A DNA stretch of 64,000 bases from Limonium bicolor (lineage: Eukaryota > Streptophyta > Magnoliopsida > Caryophyllales > Plumbaginaceae). The DNA lies in the NCBI GenBank assembly GCA_023374045.1, contig CM041776.1, positions 143,719,296-143,783,295 of the forward strand, written 5' to 3'. Below the pieces are notes generated by a model that saw only the letters and a list, made by a program, of their open reading frames with translations, had not been told where the DNA came from and ran no database searches. A program made the position numbers and the translations under genes. This document shows positions 58,101-64,000 of the stretch, piece after piece. Numbering within the stretch: the stretch's first letter is position 1; the number at the start of each line of letters is the position of its first letter.

Positions 58101-59664
58101 AGATTAAGTTGTAAGACTTAAGAGGTGTTAGGTGGGGATCATTAAGGGTTAAGTAAGTTAAGTAAGTTGAATTAAGTTAAGTGATTAACAACCTAAAACT
58201 GAATGAATGTTTTAGGACTTGGGAGTTTGGACTCCGGAAGAGAGTAAGCAGCCGAACGACCAACGGTGAACGGTACAGTTCTCTTGTGACCTGCTTGCTA
58301 ACGAGGTGTCCCTCGGCTTGTGTGCTATTTGCTTTGTGTGCTCACTAAACAAGATAAAGCATGCAACCGGAATATATTATATATATTGTATTGTTGTGTG
58401 ATGTTTGAAAACTAACACAACATACCGTGAGAACTTACTAACCAATGTTTAGTAAGGAATTGAGTGAGACTAAGGAACGCCCCCTAATAAGGGACGATAT
58501 AAACCGAAAGAGGTTAACCAACAAACATGGTCTTGAGACTACTACTAACTGGAACATGAGTGAGGAAACCCGGGACCGATCTCCGGTCATGCATGCTAAG
58601 GAAAGGGGGTCGGTATCTATAGCAGATTCGACTTCCGATTAAGGACTAGTCCTCGGACTAGTAGCCTTGGGTCGGTTGACCGGCTCGGCTACATTGGACA
58701 TCCAGTCCAAGGTAGGTGGCTTTAAGATGGCGTGGGGGGATCAAGCCTACATCCCCAACAATTTAAGAATGTTGTTTATTGCTGGTAAGTGTCCTGCTGC
58801 TGGCTAGGGTTAACCAAGCCCTACAAAAATAAACAACGAACTAAGGGCTAACCTGTTCCCAATGAGAGAACGGTTGGCATACTTAAGGTAAGATTAAGAT
58901 AAGTTACAATCATTCCTTTTTAAAGGATGATTTGTATTATTAAGATTAAGATTAAGAATAAGTTAAGATTAAGATAAGTTACAATCATTCCTTTTTAAAG
59001 GATGATTTGTATTATTAAGATTAAGGTAAGTTACATCCACTCCTTATTAAAGGATGGCTGTTTCTAAGATTAAGATAAGATTAAGATTAAGGTGAGATAA
59101 GGATGGACTAAGGTTAAGGGGGAACATTACTTAAGGAGTTAAATAACTAACTCTCCAATTAAGGGAACGCGTTTAAGTCGTTCATTGTGGGTGAACTTTG
59201 ATTGTTCATATATGGATTGTTGTTTACAGCATTTACTATTATGTTGTGCATCTAATCAACCTCCATGCTATCGACAATTAGTCGTCGTAGCCACGTTAGC
59301 TTGGGGGCCATGAGGGGATAGTACCAGCATTCGTGCTGACCCCCTTTGGGGGCTGTTTTTACTACACAGGTACATCAGAAGGCGGCCGTCGCAAGAGTAA
59401 GAAGAGGGTACAAGTGTTAAGGATTAAGTGTGACCTACGAGTTGTGCATGTACACTCGTATGGCAATTGAATTAGTAAGATGTATAGGTTGTGAGAGGAT
59501 TGTAAGAAGGTTATGTAAATGGTTAAGGTTGTTAGACTAATGTTCGGTATATTCTGTAGTCAGACCGTGGCAAGGTCCTGGATTGTAAAGAATTCCGCTG
59601 TGACATGTTTATATATATACTGTTAAGTTGCGAGACCACATTTGGATTGAGTTGGGGTGTTACA
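55125..59664 (+). mobile_element. 3' LTR of element 4
   Basis: 4540 bp, uninterrupted counterpart of the split 5' LTR. It contains the U3 hairpin (55392-55417), bZIP-like palindrome (55662-55676), AT-rich core and CT-rich patch (about 55745-55800), the CCGGAC palindrome cluster (57694-57950), the TAAGATTAAG hairpin repeats (about 58880-59060) and tandem hairpins near 59325-59352. The reading frame 56666-56911 is inside the LTR and not a known protein. Confidence 0.93.
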
Positions 59665-59669
59665 AAAAA

Positions 59670-60714
59670 ATCATTCAATTTGAAAATCCAAACATCAATT
59701 CAATTCAAATGCCAAATAAAGCCCAACATCCAAAATAAAAAGGCCCAAGGCTCAAATCAGCCCAAAAACAATTTTCAGCCTAATCACAAACAAGAAACAA
59801 TTTCAGCCCACTTTCTAAGGCCTAACCTGGCCCAATTCCAATGTCCAAACCGACCCACTTTTCAAAGGCTCAATTCAACGCCCAATTTGAAGCCCATTCC
59901 AAAGCCCAATTCGAGGCCCATTCCAAAGCCCAATTTGAGGCCCATTCCTGAAATACCCCTAACCTTTAAATAATTAAGTAAAGGGAAATATATATTATTT
60001 AGGGGACTAGTAAACCCTGAGAAAAGTATATAAACACTTAGGCGTTAAAAACGCACCTAAACTCCTTAAGGTCATAAACGGGCGTTAAGCCGGACCTTAA
60101 GCTAAACAAGTTATATAAGCTATAAACAAGTTATATAAGCTATAAACATCATATGATGTTAATCAAGGATCATTATATGACATTTGAATGTAGGGCCTCA
60201 TCTGAAACTAAGTAAAAATACAATATTATGCCCGGAGTTCCATTAAAGGCCCTTAAGGCCTGAAAGTCCCGGAAATACTTTATAGGACGCAGTAAAGCAT
60301 TAAAATTCATTCCAAATGCTCCATAACACTTGATTAAACATATAAGATGAAGTCCTCACAGTATACTTTCAATTAAACCCAAAGCTCTCGGAGGTTCCCT
60401 ATGAGGACCCCATAAACCCCCGGGAATGCCCCGGAGAAGTGCCAAGGTGGCACAAAGTCCTATATAATTCATTCTAAGAGTTCCTAACATCATAAATCAA
60501 TATTATAAAGAGAACCCTCGAGCTACTTTCTCAAAAATAAACAAAGTGCTCGGACGAATTTCTTAACGCTCCTATTTTGCCCCGGGAGTGTCCCGATAGC
60601 CCTGAAATTGAGTTATGATTGATATAACCCCATATAACTCAATGTAACACCTTAACATATTATTATTGACTATAAAAAATGTTTATAAATGATCTACACT
60701 AAAGGAAAAATTTC
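59670..60714 (+). other. Non-coding stretch with GGCCCA-rich tract
   Basis: Continuation of the target DNA of element 4. 59730-59960 contains many GCCCAA/GGCCCA words, including three near-identical GCCCAATTTGA/GGCCCATTCC units at the end. A 22-bp tandem duplication (ACAAGTTATATAAGCTATA type) lies at 60102-60146, and 60360-60610 is rich in CCCGG words. No gene is visible; the open frame 59605-59973 is a by-product of the repeats. Confidence 0.5.
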
Positions 60715-60871
60715 ACGAGGAGAGATGAGAGTCGTCCCTTTTCCGTGCTTCTACTCGACGTCAAATTAGGTTAGTTGTTTTCTCCGGTGACCATTCCTCA
60801 TGCGCCGTGTCTTCTCCTCCGTTTTCTTTGTCTTTCTTCTTTCTTTACTACTCTATTTCGGATCTGTTGGA

Positions 60872-62045
60872 ATGGCGGAGCAAGTCGCCAAAAAATTGAG
60901 AAGTTCTGGTGATTTCTCGGCTGGGGAAAGTACGATCCCGGCGAATCAGATCGTGACGGTGGGTGACCAAGAGATGTTGGGGCCGGTGGTACAAGGGAAA
61001 TCTTTCAAGAATGCTGCCATGGGTATTTCGGATGATGAGGAGATGGAGTTCTCTGAGGAGTTGGAGAATATTTCAGATGATGAATCCGATTTTCCAGAAG
61101 ATGAGGACCCGAAGTGTCCCTCTATCAGAATTTCAAGAGAGCAGAAGCTTAGATTCAGGAAACCCTGGTTACGGCGATTATCATCATGCTTTTGGGAATT
61201 ACAGTTCCGATGCACATTCTGAGGGATAGACTTCGGCGCAGATGGAACCTGGTTGGAGATTTCTCCATGGATGAACTTAGCAACGAGTTCTTCAAGATTT
61301 CTTTCACAAATCAAGAGGATCTTCAGTTCGTCTTGACAGAGGGACCGTGGCCAATCATGGACCACTACCTCTCGATCAGACGCTGGAGGCCTAATTTTAG
61401 TCTAAGGTCAGAGGCTCTTTCTTCTCTTGAAGTTCTGGTCCGGTTCCCTAAACTTCCAAGCGAGTACTACAACTTTGAGTTTCTATCCATAGTGGGTTCG
61501 AAAGTGGGTAAAGTTAAAAAAGTGGACCTTTCCCCTTCGAGCTTCGGGAAATCACATCTAGCACGTGTGGCAATTGAGGTCGTTCTTACGAAGCCCCTCC
61601 TATCCAAGTACCGGTTCAGAAATCGTGTAATGAAGATCGAATATGAGGGGTTGCACCTTGTGTGTTTTAAATGTGGATGTTATGGCCACAAGGAGCCTGT
61701 TTGTCCTTTTGCTAATATTGATAGTGAGGTGCATCAAGAAGATGGAGTTCGGTTAGTTCAGGAACAGAAGGAGGATCTGAAAACCCATGTTTTTGATGAT
61801 TATGGGGATTGGATGGTTCCTAAGAAGAAAAACACAACTAGGAGAAATCGGAACTCTAAACCAGAGCCCAGCTCCTTCAAAAAGCAAGTAGTTTCTCCAA
61901 AATCAAGATTTGATTCTCTCAGCGAGTCTACAGATGCGGTTGTTCAAGGTGATGAGTCTCAGAAAGTGAAGCCAGTTTCAGATGCAGCAAACCCTAGTAG
62001 GCATCCCAACGTTAGAGATGTTAGGGATGTTACTAGGATGGTTGG
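60872..62045 (+). pseudogene. LINE (L1-type) ORF1, truncated and frameshifted
   Basis: The start MAEQVAKKLRSSG at 60872 is preferred over the upstream in-frame ATG at 60800, which would add a hydrophobic stretch unlike the family. An acidic N-terminal part is followed by CPSIRISREQKLRFRKPW. A one-base shift near 61165-61175 then leads into the frame of 61186-62045. That frame has the DUF4283 pattern (RLRRRWNLVGDF, FTNQEDLQFVLTEGPWPIMD, LSIRRWRPNF), a knuckle CFKCGCYGHKEPVC and the YGDWMVPKKK motif common to plant L1 ORF1. The product binds RNA in LINE retrotransposition. ORF2 is absent: an LTR starts at 62046 inside the ORF. The 5' UTR probably begins near 60715. Confidence 0.85.
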
Positions 62046-62767
62046 TGTAACACCCCGTCCAAAGCCAATCGTGGTTATCGCAAAACTTAACACTTAATCG
62101 AATTCGTCGCAGCGGAAATAACAAACACCCGGACCTTGCCACGATCTGATCATTAGAACATACCGGCCTTATAATATTACAACACTTATCCAAAGTAAAC
62201 AACCGACCAAAACATCACCATCCAAGATACCACCAACCAACCGAGTTTAAGTATCTAAGTCATAGCCACAAACTTACATTAGTTTCAATATAAACAGACG
62301 GGAGCACAAGCGCAACCCTACTCAAAATAACAACCCATCCAAGTCTAACCGCTCCTACTCTCGTGGTGCGACTTCATGGGCCTCTTACCTGCAAGTGTAA
62401 AACAGCCCCCAAAGGGGGTCAGCATGAATGCTGGTACTCCCTCTCATGGCCCCCAAGCTAACGGGGCTACGACGACTAATTGTCGATAGCATGGAAATTG
62501 ATTAATACACAGCATGATATGAAGTGCAATAAACAACAATCCACAGATGAACATATATAGCTCACACACAATGAACGACACATGTTCCCTTATCAAGCGG
62601 GTTAGTAACCCCCTCCTTATCCTTATTTTCTTAACCTCAGTTCCTTATCTTACCTCAGTCTTAACCTTATCTTATTCTCAGTATACAAACCTTTTCTGGA
62701 AGGAAATGGTTGTAGCTTAATCTCAAACCTAGGATTTGGTGATCCCTCCGCACCATCTTAATGCCAC
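62046..62767 (-). mobile_element. Minus-strand chromovirus LTR fragment inserted in the LINE
   Basis: It starts TGTAACACCCCG and follows the reverse complement of the element 4 LTR end (GGACCTTGCCACGATCTGA against the complement of 59560-59590). It includes the CCCCCAAAGGGGG and CAGCATGAATGCTG hairpins at 62404-62436. It stops abruptly at 62767 where another LTR begins. Confidence 0.8.
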
Positions 62768-64000
62768 TGATAAGTGTGAAATATATATACTTTCATAGCT
62801 ATAATTTATTGTACATTTACAATAATCCATACATTATTTCACACTTATTGTATACTTTTCTTTAATATTCGTGTTTTGATGAGGGCTAATATATTTTATG
62901 TGTCAACTGCAGAAAACGGTGGCATAATTATATATATATAATATATATATCTATATATATATAATATATATACAAGGGACGTGAGGGCTGCACATGACTA
63001 ACGATGACAGGCTACCATGTTAATCAGGATGACATTGATTCATTATGAAAAAAAGAGATTGGCTGCTACATAAACTCGTGGCTGGATTTTTAAAAAGATG
63101 TGCCGCTCTTGTGGTCGGGGCTGCCCTCAAAGTTGAGAAAAAGCCCACGCTTGGACTTGCGCGTTTTATCAAGATTTGGAGATAAATATATTACGAAGAT
63201 AGAGGCGGTGGAAAGATTAAGTTAACAGGCTGACTTGGAAAAAGAAAATAAAGAAAGGATCTTGGACGATAAAAGAAAGGGGAGATACTGATATCGGGGG
63301 CACAATTCACCATTCACGCATTCATATATTCAGAGCCGTATTCACGTCCAGGGGAGAGCTGAGCATCAATTCATTCACCATCGCATTCCACCAGACTACT
63401 TCCTCCATCCATCTAGTCGACCACCGAAGCAGAAGCAAGCACCACCACACATCAGTTTGACAACACGCAAGGAAACAACAACCGAGCAACACCGGAAATA
63501 TACCGAGGGCTTAGTAACTGAATTTATTTGCTACATTATTATTTTACGTTACACTTTTATTCGTTACGTGTTATTTTTTGTACGTTTAAATATTTATTTT
63601 CGTTTCTGAAACCAAGAGCGAGTAGTTCTATTTAGTTCCCCGGGTTTGGGAAGCGAACCTATTTCGTAGAATTTTATCATGTAATTATTTCACTACTTTT
63701 TATTTATGCAATAGTTTAATTCCTGTTCTTCATGCGCTTTGATTCTCTAGCTAATTATCAAAGTCATGTTTGTAGTTTTCTAATCAAAATGCGGTGCTGA
63801 GATTAGTTAACGAGACATAGGAAGTTAAACCGGATTAACGACTAGAAGCATGACCCCGCCTACAGGTTAATCTGTCTCCAATAGGAACTGTTCTTAGAGC
63901 GATTGATTTGTTTCCGAATTAGAGCATTAGTCTGCTGCTAGTTCTTTCAGTCAATTAGAATTCATCGTACATGACCCGGTCGGTGAATTATATATAGTTC
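62768..64000 (+). mobile_element. Start of an Athila-like LTR (runs off the window)
   Basis: TGATAAGTGTGAAATATA resembles the TGATAAGTGCGGAATTTA start of the element 3 LTR, and it cuts into the chromovirus LTR after GCCAC (62763-62767, a candidate TSD). Inside are a TA microsatellite and an untranslated-looking leader rich in CACCA words (63380-63490). The last 300 bases contain CGACTAGAAGCATGACC-type sequence like the 3' third of the element 3 LTR. The right end lies outside the window. Confidence 0.6.
62926..62972. repeat. (TA)n microsatellite
   Basis: An almost pure TA run with two short interruptions, within the U3 part of the Athila-like LTR. Confidence 0.9.

Larger units (their letters stand above)
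40833..59664 (+). mobile_element. Element 4: decayed plus-strand chromovirus with 4.5 kb LTRs
   Basis: The 5' LTR is 40833-49984 (split by a solo LTR, 42740-47346) and the 3' LTR is 55125-59664, both TGAAATACCCC..GGGGTGTTACA. A PBS for initiator Met follows the 5' LTR and a PPT precedes the 3' LTR. The TSD is AAAAA (40828-40832 and 59665-59669), which is low complexity but consistent. LTR end sequences and internal landmarks show it belongs to the same family as element 2, in the opposite orientation. Confidence 0.9.

Overview
The window looks like nuclear DNA of a flowering plant with a large, repeat-rich genome. It is AT-rich and consists almost entirely of nested LTR retrotransposons plus one truncated LINE. 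I found no ordinary host gene, no rRNA, no complete tRNA gene and no CRISPR array. Boundaries were read by eye from TG..CA ends, repeated LTRs, primer-binding sites (PBS), polypurine tracts (PPT) and target-site duplications (TSD); there was no database search.

Layout. (1) 1-7764: the right part of a large non-coding element (LTR about 2.05 kb, starts TGTTATACCC) whose interior holds several minisatellites and no recognisable gag or pol. (2) 7765-15439: a pile of LTR fragments, including a decayed minus-strand chromovirus 3' end (11660-14737) and the start of an LTR beginning TGTAGACACCC. (3) 15440-37503: a complete minus-strand Ty3/gypsy chromovirus of Tekay type, TSD AAAAC, with 3.8 kb LTRs. 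It carries gag, CCHC knuckles, protease, RT, RNase H, integrase and chromodomain. (4) 19501-27505: an Athila-like gag/protease-only element nested inside (3), TSD TACAC, PBS matching tRNA-Asp. (5) 37504-40832: non-coding, with two tRNA-like Pol III promoter units. (6) 40833-59664: a plus-strand relative of (3) with 4.5 kb LTRs and a decayed interior. Its 5' LTR is split by an oppositely oriented solo LTR at 42740-47346 (TSD CCTAG). (7) 59665-62045: GGCCCA-rich DNA, then a LINE ORF1 cut off by another LTR. (8) 62046-64000: a minus-strand chromovirus LTR fragment, then the start of an Athila-like LTR.

Main discovery candidate. Between the gag zinc knuckles and the protease of element (3), on the same strand, lies a 739-bp single-frame block (31139-31877) encoding a full AlkB-type Fe(II)/2-oxoglutarate dioxygenase core, most like plant ALKBH1. 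The HxD, distal His and RxxxxxR signatures are all present, with two in-frame stop codons and no frameshift. gag itself is split by two short phase-consistent GT-AG introns. The AlkB block lies within a third possible intron (30956-32020) whose removal would join gag to protease in frame. A chromovirus carrying a nucleic-acid demethylase domain in a skippable position is the most novel-looking feature here.

The chromovirus LTRs also share non-coding structures worth checking: a palindrome with a bZIP-like core, a U3 hairpin, tandem hairpins near the LTR 3' end, a PBS hairpin with compensatory changes, and GC-rich palindrome clusters that recur in an unrelated LTR family.
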